DNA from: Anolis sagrei
Lineage: Eukaryota > Chordata > Lepidosauria > Squamata > Anolidae
Length of the DNA stretch: 64,000 nt
Reading direction: 5' to 3'
Assembly: GCF_037176765.1 (NCBI RefSeq)
Contig: NC_090027.1
Span: 6,127,930 to 6,191,929, forward strand
The notes under the pieces were generated by a model. That model was given only the letters and a program-made list of their open reading frames with translations. It ran no database searches and had not been told where the DNA came from. Of the stretch, positions 32,993 through 47,300 are shown in pieces; the first letter of the stretch is position 1, and the number at the start of each line of letters is the position of its first letter. A program made the translations under genes and the position numbers.

Positions 32993-35900
32993 AATCCAGC
33001 ATATGTACCTTGTTTGCTGTGTCATACTGTGTTTTTATGTCAGGATAATAATAATAATAATAATAACAACAACAACAACAATAATAGAGTAAAATAATGG
33101 AAATGTAATAACAGTGATAACAGAGTAAAATTATAAATGCAGTAACAATAAAATAAAGTAAAATAATAAATGTAATAATAATAAATAGTAAATAAATAAT
33201 AATACTAATAGAGTAAAATAATAAATGTAATAAAATAATAAGAGAGTAAAGAAATGTAAACTTAATAATTAATATATTAAAATAATTCATATAATAAAAT
33301 GATATTAGTAACAAAGTAAAATAATAAATAACCTTGACTCGAGTATAAGCCGAGGGGAACTTTTTCAGCCTAAAAAGGGGGCTGAAAAACTAGGCTTATA
33401 CTCGAGTATATACAGTAATTTTATTAAGATTTAGCTTTTGAGATTTTAAAGATTTTATTATACAGAGTTGGAAAGTAGTTCACAATAAATGTAAAACTGC
33501 CCAGTTTGACTTGTGTTATCTTTATTATCTTGCCAATCACAAGTTATGGCATAGACAGACAAATAGATAGACAAAAATATAAACAGGATGAATTCACAGA
33601 AAAGTATAAAATGTTTGGGTTGATATCACTGAAGAAATCAGGTTGACACAAAAATTATAATTACCTTAATGGCTACTTCAACGTGTTCAATTAGAGAGTC
33701 AATCCCAAAGAATCTGGCTTCTTCTAGAACCCCTAAAATGCAACCAAAGATATTTGAAATATAGTAATAACACTGTTCAACGGAGAAAAAGTTGCGGGCC
33801 TGAAAATAGTTGTTCTTTTATGATTTTGGGGTGCTGAAAATGAAAATGACATTTAAAAATGTATATTGGCTCTAGTTTTTATGATATAAGCAATCACTTG
33901 ATCACGTATGGTTGAAAAAATGCATGTTGCGACTTACACTATGGAAGATTCTAGAATGTTCTAGAAAGTTTGATGACGCAGTATTAGTGCCGTGTGCAAA
34001 AGCCAGAAAGCCCTATATAAGGCCAGACTTTTGAATGGTGAGGGTCAGTCAGCTGAAGACTGAGACAGTATAATTAAACATCGTTTTACATTGTTCTTTT
34101 TACTGTAGTTATGCCTCCTCGCACGTGTGTAAATAAAGCATTATGGAAAAAAAGATATCAAGGTAAATGGACTCCGTCAATGCTGTCAGACTCCTGCTGG
34201 AGCATTGGAAGAGGGAATCCTTTCCTTGAATACAAAAGAAAAGTCAAGAGAAGCAAACAGGATATAAACTAAAGTCACGATTAAAGCGACATTTAAACTT
34301 TCAGACTTTTCAACTGCATTAGGCCTACTCATATATGTTTCTTGCTGCACAAACATAAACAATAGACTAATTCAATAAATATTTCTCATGTATAAACTAT
34401 TGGCAATATAATTTGACTAAAATTTAGCAAATATTCACGGTTTATATACATGCAGTAAAGTTAGGCGCATTATCATAATATTAACGAATTACCTATTGTG
34501 GAGAAAATTGAAATAGCTGTTGCATAAAAACCAGAGCCAATTAACACATTTAATTATTATATTTGAATTCAGCATGTTAAATTTATTAAGAAACGGCACA
34601 TTTCATTTCCGCAACTGAGAAAAACTGAAAATTTGTAGAACAGTGTAATCTAAAATAATGATTAGAATCACTAGAAGTAGGACAAACCGTTAATCTTCAC
34701 ACATGCTCAGCAACCTGAATCCTTAACCATGGTTTTCAGAGACTATTCCAGAATCATGTTTTCTTTTCAGCACAGCATATTCATCATTGGGAAGTGAAGG
34801 AAAGGAAGAAGGAAGGAAGGAAGGAAGGAAGGAAGGAAGGAAGGAGAAAAAGAAAGAAAAAGAGAAGGGGGCGAAAACAAAAGAAGTATAGAAGGAAGAA
34901 AGGGGGAAAAGAAATGATGAAAGCAGGGGTGTGTGGAGGGCAGTACACTGACACCAAGGCAATTCTGAGTAGATACACTATTTAGAAATATTTATAGATA
35001 GAACAATGCAAAGTAGAAATAAGTTAAAAAATCACACTACTTAAAATCATCAATATATAACTGTGGATGAAATTAACCGGATCAGAGTGCAAGGGCTGGA
35101 CGAGAGTGGGACCAACACAGAAATCCTTAAGCCTGATTAATTTTCACCAAAATTAAGATTAGAGTCTGCCCTCCACATTTGCTGGTTTGATTTTTGCGGA
35201 TTTAATTGTTCACGGATTTGATTAACATTTTCTCTGTAGGAATCTCTAGAACTTTCAGTACAGTTCTATAGTTAACTTCTGCTCATCATGCTGAAGGGCC
35301 TAGAGGTGTTCTATAGGAATTGGGCAAGTGGTCTTATAAACAAAAGACCCTCCTCATAAATGTACAGCAGAGTAACTTATCAGCAGCAATCTGACTCAGC
35401 ACTAGTAGCCAAAAATGATAAAAAGAACAAAACCACCAATGTAATATTCGCTTATGAACCATCTAGGACGTTAAGATCGTTTGGGAAGGCCCTGCTCTTG
35501 ATCCCGCCTGTGTCACAAATACGTTTGACAGGGACGAGAGACAGGGCCTTCTCAGTGGTGGCCCCTCGGAACACCCTTCCTAGAGACATTAGATAGCCCC
35601 CCTCCCTTTTAACATTTCCGAAAAAAATCAAAACTTGGCTTTTTGAGCAAGCGTATGAAAATACAGGGTAACAGACACAGGAATATGGAACAACTGGAAA
35701 ATGAGATTGGACAACGTTTTAACTCGGAGATGCAAATGATTTATGTCTTATTGATCTTGTTATGGTTTTATAATATATGTTAATGTTTTAAAATGTTTTA
35801 ATGGTGTTGTTGGGCAATGAATTGTTGCCTCTGCAAACCGCCTTGAGTTGCCTGCGGGCTGAGAAATAATATGGTTGCACTATTTACAACAACAAGGTTT

Positions 35901-38900
35901 CCATAACACAAATAAGCAAATGCATAATAGCTTTACATACAGCAGCACTCACACTGGAGCTTTCTTACAAGAAGCTTCTCTCACACAGAGGTTTACCTCA
36001 CTCTCCTCAGGACAACACTAGTTTTAGCCCACTGACTCTAACAGGCTTCGGCCTACTAACTCTTTTAGTGCTTGACTCACTGTTGTAGTTCAGCGTGATT
36101 GTAACGGTGCTACTACTGGTAGGAGGGAGAAGCAGGCTGCGCAGGTGTTGGAAGAGGAGCAGCAGCGAAAGCGGATTAGGGAGATAATCATGGCCCCGAG
36201 TGATTCTGAAACCTTTGAAGGTTTCTCCGATTGTGAGATGGGGGATGGAGAGGAATGCAGGGGAGTCAAGCGGGTTACTCGTGACTCAGAGTCTGATGAG
36301 GACGCCCAAAGGAAGAATATCTGTGATATACTTACCGCTCCTAGAGAGGACGAAGATTTCATGGGCTTTGAAAGGAATGATGGGTCTGGGAGTGACATGG
36401 GGGAAGAGGATGGGATCGATTGGACCCGTGTACAGGAGATTAGGATATCTGTAACCAACCCACCTCCAGCGATGACTTTGAGGGGTTTACAGAGGAATGG
36501 CAACTGGGGAGCACTTGGCAAGATCTAAGTCTTGACAGACACTGGCAGAGGTGGAGGGATGGGCACTCGGGTTCAGCTGCAGGGAATGGGGCAGCTGAGA
36601 GCGATGATGAAAGGGTGGGGAGCACCTCATCTTCTGATGAGGAACTTTAGGATAAAAGTGAGTACTGTTTGCATGACTTTTGGGGTGTGAATCTTTGTTA
36701 CTGCCAATTCTTGAGCTTGGGTCCTTGGACTACAGATTCCTGTGTTCCTGTGCTTACTTCTTGTGACTCTGCAAACTACAACTTCTACTCTCCGGCTTGA
36801 CTCCGGACCGCTTTGGGACAACGCGCTTTTTGCCTCTTTGTTTACCTGCTTGCATCGTGCTACGACTTCGGACCGTTTTGAGAACTGTGTTTTTGCTTGC
36901 TCCTAGTTTGCTTTTGTATTTTCTGTGAACTGTGTGAGTTTAAAGCGGATTGCTGAATGCCTTAGTTAAACCGGATTATACGCCAGGATAATCCGGGTTA
37001 TATTTCAGTTGCTTTTTTCACTTTGTTTTTGATATCAACTCTTTCTTTGCACTTTTAGCACTGAAGTAAGTGCTCCAAAGACTATTTTGTGAATAATAAA
37101 ACTGTGTTTGAACTCTGCATTGTGTGTTGGGCTCCTTTAAGGCTTCTGGGTCTTGACATTCACACTTTTGTAATCAAAAACACCCAGTTAATTTTAATAT
37201 TTCTGACTTCTCCAGTGTAATTCAATGGCTAGCTTCCAGGGGAAATCCACCATAGGATCATGCTGGAGAACCTAGAAATTCTTAAGAGTCCTCTCAGATA
37301 AAAATATTAGCCAGTAATTCATGGTTTTTCACTGAATGGGGGACCTGTGCCCCTAACCCCAGCAGATCCGGAGGGCTGGCTTTATATTGTTACCTTTCTT
37401 CTAGTGGTAACATAATATTACTACATTTCTTTCAGTGAGTTCATGGTAGTTTAGATGGATACAAATCATCCCACTTCGTTCTCACATCAATTCAATTCTC
37501 CCAGCACTTTGACCACTACACCTCTCTAAATCATCCCGTATGTTCCGGCTTCCAAGCCTGGCACAGCAGCCACAGAAATTCAGTGTGTTTCCATTTTGCA
37601 CCCCTCCATGTCACCTCTTGGGGAGCACAGATGGTTCTAACCATTTCTAAGAACTTTGCACGAACCACACAATCTCGTAAAGCTGTCGGACATTTGTGGT
37701 CTATATTGGATGTAATTGGGGACTGAGAAAAGAGATTTAGGTCTTGGCTGAGCAGTCCCACAGCTCTCCAATTTAGGGTTGGTGTATTTCCAGTGCAAGT
37801 GCTGTTATTTGTCACTGGGGACATGAAGAGCTGAACGAAATTTAGGAGGACGGGATGTAAAGGTCGCCAATTACAGTTGGCGGACTCTTACGGGCAATCC
37901 GTTTTGCCTTTGATAAATGGGACTGCAAAAGTCCTGGGCTCATTTCAGCCCAGGGAAGTAATTCTCTTCCATGTCATAATTTTCCTCCAGCCATATTACA
38001 TATAATGTGGGATTTTCCTAACCAGGTTTAATGTCTTTTTTCAAATAACAAAAATCCTTAATTGAGCAGTTGAAAGAAAAATATGGAAAGAAGAAAATAA
38101 AATTATTTTTATACTGTGCTAGCAAACTGACCCATCATTCAAAATATTTATTTTGAATATATTTGTTGTGGTAAATAGTTGGAAGAGATCTCGAGGGCCT
38201 TCCAGTCCAACCCCCCACCAAGAAGCAGGAAAATTTAATTTAAATCGCCCCTGACAGATGGCCATCCAGCCTCTGCTTAAAAGCCTCCAAAGAAGGAGCC
38301 TCCACCACACTCCAGAGCAGAGAGTTCCACTGCTGAACAGCTCTCACAGTCAGGAAATTCTTCCTAACATTCAGGTGGAATCTCCTTTCCTGTAGTTTGA
38401 AGCTATTGTTCCATTGCGTCCTAGTCTTCAGGGAAGCAGAAAGGAAGCTTGCTCCCTCCTCCCTAGGATTTTATGACTATTCATGTATTTTGGTATGAAG
38501 AGTAAACTAATGATTTTTTAAAGTTTGTTTACAATGACTATAAGCATATAAATCTAAAGCAAGTTTTATTATCATTATTACAATCGTACATACCCAGCAA
38601 ATTGATGCCTTCATTAACAATGAGCTGTCCATGTCGCAAATAGTTCAAAATTGGCTCAAAGTACTCAGGACTACGGTCAACCAGGAAGGCTCCTCTGTGA
38701 TCCCGTTTGTTTCCCCAGGCATCTGTTTCCAAAAAGAAAGGTCACACAAAAAATAGATGCATAATGAGGTTTATGTACTGTGTAAGCCAACATTAAGCTG
38801 TTCTAAATTATTTAACCCATGCTGAGTGCAATAGGGAAATTTTAAGTCAAAGATAAATAAAAATAAAGCATTAAAGCAAACAAAAATAAACAACTGAAAG

Positions 38901-39297
38901 GGTACAGGTGACAATGCAGACTTTCCATAATGCTGAAAAAGCACTGAGTCTTATCCATTGCTTAAATAATTACACGTATGCCACAGCAAGTCTCAGATTT
39001 GCAAATCCGATCAAAGAAAATAAAACTAACCAGTTGCTCAGCAGATTGCTAATATGCGCTAAAGATTCAGAGATAGGAAGCAAATCTTAATAGAGCTGTT
39101 TTGAGAATTAAAAAAAATTGCGAAACTGAGAACAACTGCATTCCAATTTTATAATCTGACAATGGGGAGCACAAATATTTGGGCCGCTAAAAGACTTGGT
39201 GCCTCTGAAAATACAGACTATTGTGACAATTAAGTTTGGCTGATAAATATATGTTACAATTAGTGTTAATCAGTTTATCAAGTAATGGCAGTAATCA

Positions 39298-39331
<34 letters not shown>

Positions 39332-39746
39332 CAAAGACTCTAGCACAGTGGTTCTCAACCTGTGGGTCCCCAGATGTTTCGGCCTTCAACTCCCAGAAAG
39401 CTTAACAGCTGGTGGACTGGCTGGGATTTCTGGGAGTTGTAGGCCAAAACACCTGGGGATCCACAGGTTGAGAACCACTACTCTAGCACATGCCAGTAAA
39501 GGTGGTTCCAGTGGTGGCCAGCACACTGGGTGCAGTGCCTAAACACCTTGGCCTGCATCTAAACACAATCAGTGCTGACAAAATTGCCATCTGTCACCTG
39601 CAAAAGGCCATCCTACTGGGATCTGCACACATTATTCGCTGATACATCACACAATCCTAGACACTTGGGAAGTGTCCGACGTGTGATCCAATACAACAGC
39701 CAGCGTAGAGATCTTGTTTGCTATGTACTCATCTTATTGTGTTTCA

Positions 39747-39781
<35 letters not shown>

Positions 39782-41328
39782 TAATAATAATATTTCTAAC
39801 CCGCACCTCTCTCCCCGAAGAGACTCAGGGCAGCTTCCAAAATAACACAAAAGCATGGCAAACATTCAATGCCATAAAATCAATCACATTCAAAACATTT
39901 TAAAAACATTTTCATATAAATTAAAAACAGAGAAACAACTCTGGCAACTGTCAGGCATCACTCGTAATACTAAACAATTAAAATCTATGCAGGATATAAA
40001 ATTAGACTTAAATAAATTAGAGTTAAATAGAACTAACTAGACTTAAACGGTCATTGTCAAACTTGGTCCACTAGGATAGTACCAATATTATTCATCCTCC
40101 TTTCCATAAGAATTGTTCAATACGCCTGCCATTATAGTCTATTAACTCTGAGAGTTGCTTCCCTTTTAAAAAGCACATTGATACAGACACACTTAGAATA
40201 ATTTCAGTACATACTGACCTTTATCTTTAAACATACGAGACAGCATGCTGTCCGGTTCCTTACTAACTAATGTGCTCCTAGGAAAGAAACACAGAAAGCA
40301 AGAGTAAAATGAAGACTTTGATTTTGTTCTAGAACATGTAATGGCAAGATAGGTACATTATCGTGTCTACTTTTGTTTGAAGACCAGATTTCCCTATTTC
40401 TCCTTTTTTTTTTTTTTTGCATGGTAAAGGTCTAGTGGCAAAATAATATAGAAGAATAATATTTTTAAAATATTATATCCCGCCTTGAGTCCTCTTTGGG
40501 GTAGAGGAAGATGGGATATAAATAGAGTAAATAAATAATGAGAATTTGCTGGAAAGGATGAGAATGAAAAGAGTACAGCCACGGTGGTCCACGCTCTTGT
40601 TACATCCCGATTAGATTACTGCAATGCACTCTACGTGGGGTTGCCTTTGAAGACTGTTCGGAAACTCCAACTAGTCCAGTGGGAGACAGCCAGAGTACTT
40701 ACAGGAGCATCATACAGGGAGCATACCACCCCTCTGTTATGTCAGTTCCACTGGCTGCTGATCCAATTCCGAGCACAATTCAAAGTGCTGGTTTTGACCT
40801 ACAAAACCCTATACGGTTCTGGCCCAGTGTATCTGTCCGAACGGATCTCCCTCTACGTCCCACCTCGGAGTCTAAGATCTTCTGGGGAGGCCCTGCTCTC
40901 GACCCCGCCTCTATCACAAGTGAGGTTGGCGGGGACGAGGAGCAGGGCCTCCTCGGTAGTGGCCCCCCACCTGTGGAATTCACTCCCCGGGGAAATTAGA
41001 TCAGTGACATCCCTCCTTTCCTTTAGGAAAAAATTGAAAACATGGATTTGGGACCAGGCATTCGGACAATCTGGCAGATAAAGAAAGGACTTTGATGATG
41101 GACAGGAATTGACCAAGTGGAATGGAATTATGGAACTCTGAAAGACGAACGCTGAGCATGAGATTAGTTTTATTGATAGCGTTATATACCGACTGTTTTA
41201 ACTGTGATAATTGTTTTAACTGTGTTTTGTACATTGTGTGTATTTTGTGCAGGCATCAAATTGTGCCTTTTTGTAAGCCGCCCTGAGTCCCCCCTCAGGG
41301 GTTGAGAAGGGCAGGGTAGAAGTACTCG

Positions 41329-41359
<31 letters not shown>

Positions 41360-44300
41360 ACAGCTCTGAATGGTCAGTCTGCATTTTATAGGGACAGTCT
41401 GGTTTTCTGGAATGTTATCAGAGATTCTGTATGCTATTTCAGTGCAAACAATCTTGAAGTGCTTTGAAAAAAACAAAATAATTCTGTTTCACTCAAGTGT
41501 AAACTTAAGAATAATTTGGCATGTTCTTACCGAGTAGTTGTGAAATACCGCCCCCCAACATTGAGTGTGATCCAGTCTGAATGAGAGCCTGTTAATGCTT
41601 CTGGGGTGTTTACATCAGTCTGGAGATCTGCAGACATGTATATGCATAAACAGTTTTAAAGCCATTGTAAATGTTTGGTTACGTATTTTACATGACAAAA
41701 AAGGAAATGTTACCGTTTAGTTGTATACAAATGTTTCACAGTAGGTAGGTAGTCCCCTGACATTAAGTCCAGTCACGTCTGACTCTGGGGTGTGGTGCTC
41801 ATCTCCATTTCTAAGCCGAAGAGCCAGAGTTGTCCATAGACACTTCCAAGGTCATGTGGCCGGCATGACTGCATGGAGCGCCGTTACGTTCCCGCCGGAG
41901 CGGTACCTATTGATCTACTCACATTTGCATGTTTTCGAACTGCTAGGTTGGCAGAAGCTAGGACTGACAGCGGAAGCTCACGCCGCTCCCCGGAATCGAA
42001 CCTGCGACCTTTCGATCAACAAGCTCAGCAGCTCAGTGCTTTAAACCACTGCGCCACCGGGGGCTCCAATGTTTCACGACTGAGTACAAAAACTAATACA
42101 ACAAATAAATTATATTAGGATACTATAACCATTTTTGAAATGCTTGCATGCTGGTCGCATTTCAAACATGGTTATAGTATCCTAATATAATTTATTTGTT
42201 GTATTAGTTTTTGTACTCAGTAGTGAAACATTTGTATACAACTAAACGGTAACATCCATATTCAACATCTACACAAAGGACCAGCCACTGCCAGAAGAGA
42301 CAGAGTTTCATCTATGCTGATTATCATGCCATTACTGCTCAAGCAGGGAGCTTTGAGATGGTAGAACAGAAGCTTTCCGAAGCTCTAGGTGCTCTTACTG
42401 CCTATTACAGGGAAAACCAGCTGATCCCCAACTCATCTAAAACACAGACATGCGCCTTTCATCTCAAGAACAGAGAAGCATCCCGAGCTTTGAAGATCAC
42501 CTGGGAAGGAATCCGACTGGAGCATTGCAGCGCACCCAAATCCCTGGGAGTCACTCTGGACTGTGCTCTTACCTACAGGAAGTGCTGCCTGAACATCAAG
42601 CAAAAAGTGGGTGCTAGAAAAAATATCATACAAAAGCTGACTGGCACAACCTGGGGATCACAACCAGACACAGCGAAGACATCTGCCCTTGCGCTGTGCT
42701 ACTCTGCTGCTGAGTATGCATGCCCAGCGTGGAACACATCTCACCACGCTCAAACAGTGGATGTGGCTCTTAATGAGGCATGCTGCATTATCACGGGGTG
42801 TCTGCGCCCTACACCACTGGAGAAATTACATTGCACCACCTGCCATCCGCCGGGAAGTAGCAGCCAATAGGGAAAGGACCAAGGCAGAGACATCTCCAGC
42901 TCATCCCCTGTTTGGGTATCAGCCAGCACGTCAACGACTTAAATCTAGAAATAGTTTTCTAAGATCTACAGAGACACTCGCTGGAACACCTCAGCAAGTG
43001 AGAGTCCAAAAGTGGCAGGCTCAAACCTCAACCAATGGCTGATACCAAATGAGAGACTCCCCCCCCCCCGGGCACACAGAAGACTGGGCGACTTGGAAGG
43101 CGCTGAACAGACTGCGCTCTGGCACCACAAGATGCAGAGCCAACCTTGAGAAATGGGGCCACACAGTGAAGTCCGCGACATGCGAGTGTGGAGAAGAGCA
43201 AACCACTGACCACCTGCTGTAATGCAACCTGAGCCCTGCTACATACACAAGGGAGGCCCTTCTTGCAGCAACACCAGAGGCACTCCAAGTGGCCAGATAC
43301 TGGTCAAAGGACATTTAATCAGCTACCAAACTCACAAATTTTGTATTTTGTCTGTTTGTTTGGTTTGTGCTGATAGAAATGTAATATAATTTGACTGGTT
43401 GTCCTGACACGACAAATAAAATACCAAATTTGAAATGATATACTGTATCATTTTCTATGCATTTCAATTGTTTATAATCAATATTATGTACACATTATGA
43501 TAAAATATTACTATGTTTCTATTGCAAGTTACATTTAATAAAACATGATTGTACTACATGGTGAACTTTATTCCAATGAATAGCCATAATAATAAAGTGG
43601 AAGTGTACCTTTTTTTCAACTTATGCATATGAAACAAATGTCTCTGGGGGCTTACCTATAAAGGGTTCCCCTTCACATACAAAAAGGACATCATCATCCC
43701 TGCATTGGAAAGAAATACAGAATCTGTTTCCTTGTACTGAGAATGACAGGTTAGATACTTTCTGTGGAAATTTATTCAAGGAGAAATCCTTGAATTGGTT
43801 TGTAATCCAGGTTAGGCAAGACTCATTAGTAAACATCAGGTTAGTGTTAGACCCAGGCTTTTCCTTAGTTCTGTCTGTAACTAACCAAAACAAGGGAAGA
43901 AAATACTGGAAAGGTTCAAGTTAGATCCAGCTTTTAAGATGCAAATGCAAGTCAGGAGGACCCGTTTGAGATATGTTTCCCTCAGATTCATTCAGCTTCA
44001 AAGGTGTGAACAGAATACTTCACAGAACCTCTACAAGAATCCAAATACAGACTAGACAACCAGCTCTCCAATCATTGGGTTGGAAACCAAAAATAGTTGT
44101 CATTTCACATGAAAACACATGAAGCCACTGTCCCTGCAAATATCAGTTAAAATATTTATTTATGACATTTGTATGCCACCCTTCTAACCCCAAAGGGGAC
44201 TCAGAGCGGCTTACAAGGTATATATTACATACAATATATTATGCATCGCTGGACAATCAGTAATGTGCTTGATATGTCAGTGCTTCCTCTGTCAGAAATA

Positions 44301-47300
44301 TTGTGCTTCAGTAGTTATATTTATATTTTTAATGTACCAAACATACCAAGTTTGTATGAAAATGTGACTCTATTTCCTGTGCTGGACAATAACCAAAATA
44401 AATGATTTGATTTGAATATTAAAAATTAACTAGGCATTTTTAATTACAAATATGTGAATCAAGCACTGAAAGGGTTAAATTGACATAATGACTCAGCAAA
44501 AGCTGCAGTTCAACATAAGCAGGTATGGAGCCCCCGGTGGCGCAGTGGGTTAAACCCCTGTGCCGGCAGGACTGAAGACCGACAGGTTACAGGTTCGAAT
44601 CTGGGGAGAGGCGGATGAGCTCCCTCTATCAGCTCCAGCTCCTCATGCGGGGACATGAGAGAAGCCTCCCACAAGGATGATAAAACATCAAATCATCCGG
44701 GCGTCCCCTGGGCAAAGTCCTTGCAGACGGCCAATTCTCTCACACCAGAAGCGACTTGCAGTTTTTCAAGTCACTCCTGACACGACAAAAAAAAAAAAAA
44801 AACCAAACAAAAAAAACCCAAACATAAGCAGGTGTACCTGTAACTTAGTAGCCCTCAATCTGTGGGAGAAAGACCTCAGTGAGAGAGGTCTCAGTGTGTT
44901 GGTAGGTCTCAATATGAGAAGGCCTCAGTGGTAGTTCACCTCAGTGGGAGAAGGTCTCAGTCTTAGAGAGGCTTTAAAGAAATAAATGTGAATAGGCCTC
45001 AGTGAGAGAAAGACTTATGTGAGGTAGGCCTCAGTATGAGAAGTCCTGGTGTCAGAAGCTTTGTTGAGAGGAAGCCCCAGGTTGAAGACCATTGTGTGTG
45101 GAGGTTGCTGTGTGTAAAAAGCTACTGTGTGAAGCTCCTGTGTAACTTCGGTGTGAGAAGAGACTTTCTGAGAGCGAAACTATTTATCTGCATGAGACAT
45201 AAGGCCAGTGGGGAAGCAACAAGGAAGTATAAAGAATTTTGTTCATGTTATGGAAATCTTGTTTTGGTAAATAGTGCAACCATATTATTTTGCTATAAAG
45301 AAAAGCCTCCTATGGAAAAGATAACATTGATCTATGTGTTTTTATTGTTTTTATTACTTTGGGCTACTGGTGCTGGGTCACACTTCTGCTAATAATTTAT
45401 TCTGCTGTACATTTATGAGGAGGGTCTTTTGTTAATAAGCCCACTCGCCCAACATCCTCTTCATGTCAAGCAACAAGAATTAACATTAAATATGTATATG
45501 AGCAAACCATGATTGCTGCAGTTACTGCAGATGGAGAAGAAACTGAGATAAAAGAAGCCCACGCCAAAGCATGGTTTGGTATTTCTATCACTTGAAAGCA
45601 GCCTGTGGTCACTCACCACAAAGTAACAGTCTATTCTGGTACAAGTTCTTTATTGCCTAATCAGAATTTTCATAGTCCCTTTCTAAAGGGGTTTGTCGCT
45701 GTTCTTGGTCTGTGCACAATAGTTTTGGTTTGCCAACACTCAGTTTGGTTCAAACTTACCTAACAAGAGCAATGTCATCAATGAGTCCCCCTCTCCCATT
45801 GTAGACACTTGTTGCTTTTATTCCAAGCTTTGTACTAGCCACAGAAAGCAAGTCTGAAAGAGTCCCATAAACAGCCACAACCTATAAAGAGAAGGTTAGT
45901 CTTTTAGCTCATTATACATGATTATCTTTTTTCAGGACTTTATCTCAAGTAACCTCATTTCCATGGTTATGTTCTCTTCTTGCTCCCTGCCCATTCTGTC
46001 CTTACCCAAGAACATCATTTTAAGATGTCTATCAAGCTTCTCTCCGAGTTAGCACCATTATTTGGGCAGGTGGAGGGAAGATAACAGTAGTAGGGCTGGG
46101 CGGTTTCGTTTCGTTAATTCGTAATTCGTTAATAATTCGTTAATTTTGTTGATTACGAAGCGATAGCGAACCATTCTGGAGCAATTTTTTTAAAAAACGA
46201 ATTTTTAAAGACGTTTTGTAAATGCTTCGTATTTCGTTATTGTATTCGTTTCGTTATTGTTCCGAGGTCGTTTCGTTATTATTTCCGCATGTCTGGGCCA
46301 GTTTTATGGTTTAATTAGTGAAAAAAAATTATAATATCACACCAACAGTCAACAACAGAGGGAGAGGGAAGCTTCAGAAGGTTTTGGAGGTTTTTTAGCG
46401 TATTTCGCGGTCGCGTCCGCCATTAACGAATCAATTCGTTATTGTTTCGGAAATCGATTCGTTATTTTTTTACCATTTACGAAATTTCGTAAATATCGAA
46501 CTTTTTAAAAGGAAAATTTTGTAATTATTTTAAATATCGAAATGCAAAACCCCCCAAAAAACAAATCGATTTTAGAAACAAATTTTTCCGTTGTTACCCA
46601 GGCCTAAACAGTAGGGCTATTCCACTGCCTTGCTAAAAAAAACAGACCTTGGACTACAATTTCAACAGTGATTGTGACTCTTGGGAAATTCTCTGCAAAA
46701 AAACAGTATAAGGCCCACCACAGTGATCTAACTTCCCCAGTTATTCCTGCTGAACTGAAGTGTAACACTCTCAATCTCTATTTTTCTTTCCCATTCCCTT
46801 CTGCATCTCCAAATTATGAAGACTGCAACAGAGTATGATATCCCAATACATTTTAGTCAGCTTAATAGATAGATATTGATGATGCAAATACCACTGCCAC
46901 ACTCAGACACAATAATAGACAAGAAATTCTGAGATTGATTTGTCTTTCTTTATCTTTAGCCTTGGGGGATCCCCGGCATGGTTTAAATCTCTCTACGTGG
47001 GGTTGCCTTTGAAGACTGCTCGGAAGCTTCAACTGGTTCAACGTTCGGCAGCCATGATACTAACAGGAGCAGCACTCAGGGAGCATACAACTCCTCTGTT
47101 GCGCCAGCTCCACTGGCTGCCAGTTTGCTACCGGGCACAATTCAAAGTGCTGGCGTTGGCCTATAAAGCCCTAAACGGTTCTGGCCCAAGTTACCTATCC
47201 GAACGCATCTCCACCTACGAACCCACTAGGACTTTAAGATCTTCTGGGGAGGCCCTGCTCTTGATCCCGCCTGCAACTCAGGCACGGTTGGTGGGGATGA

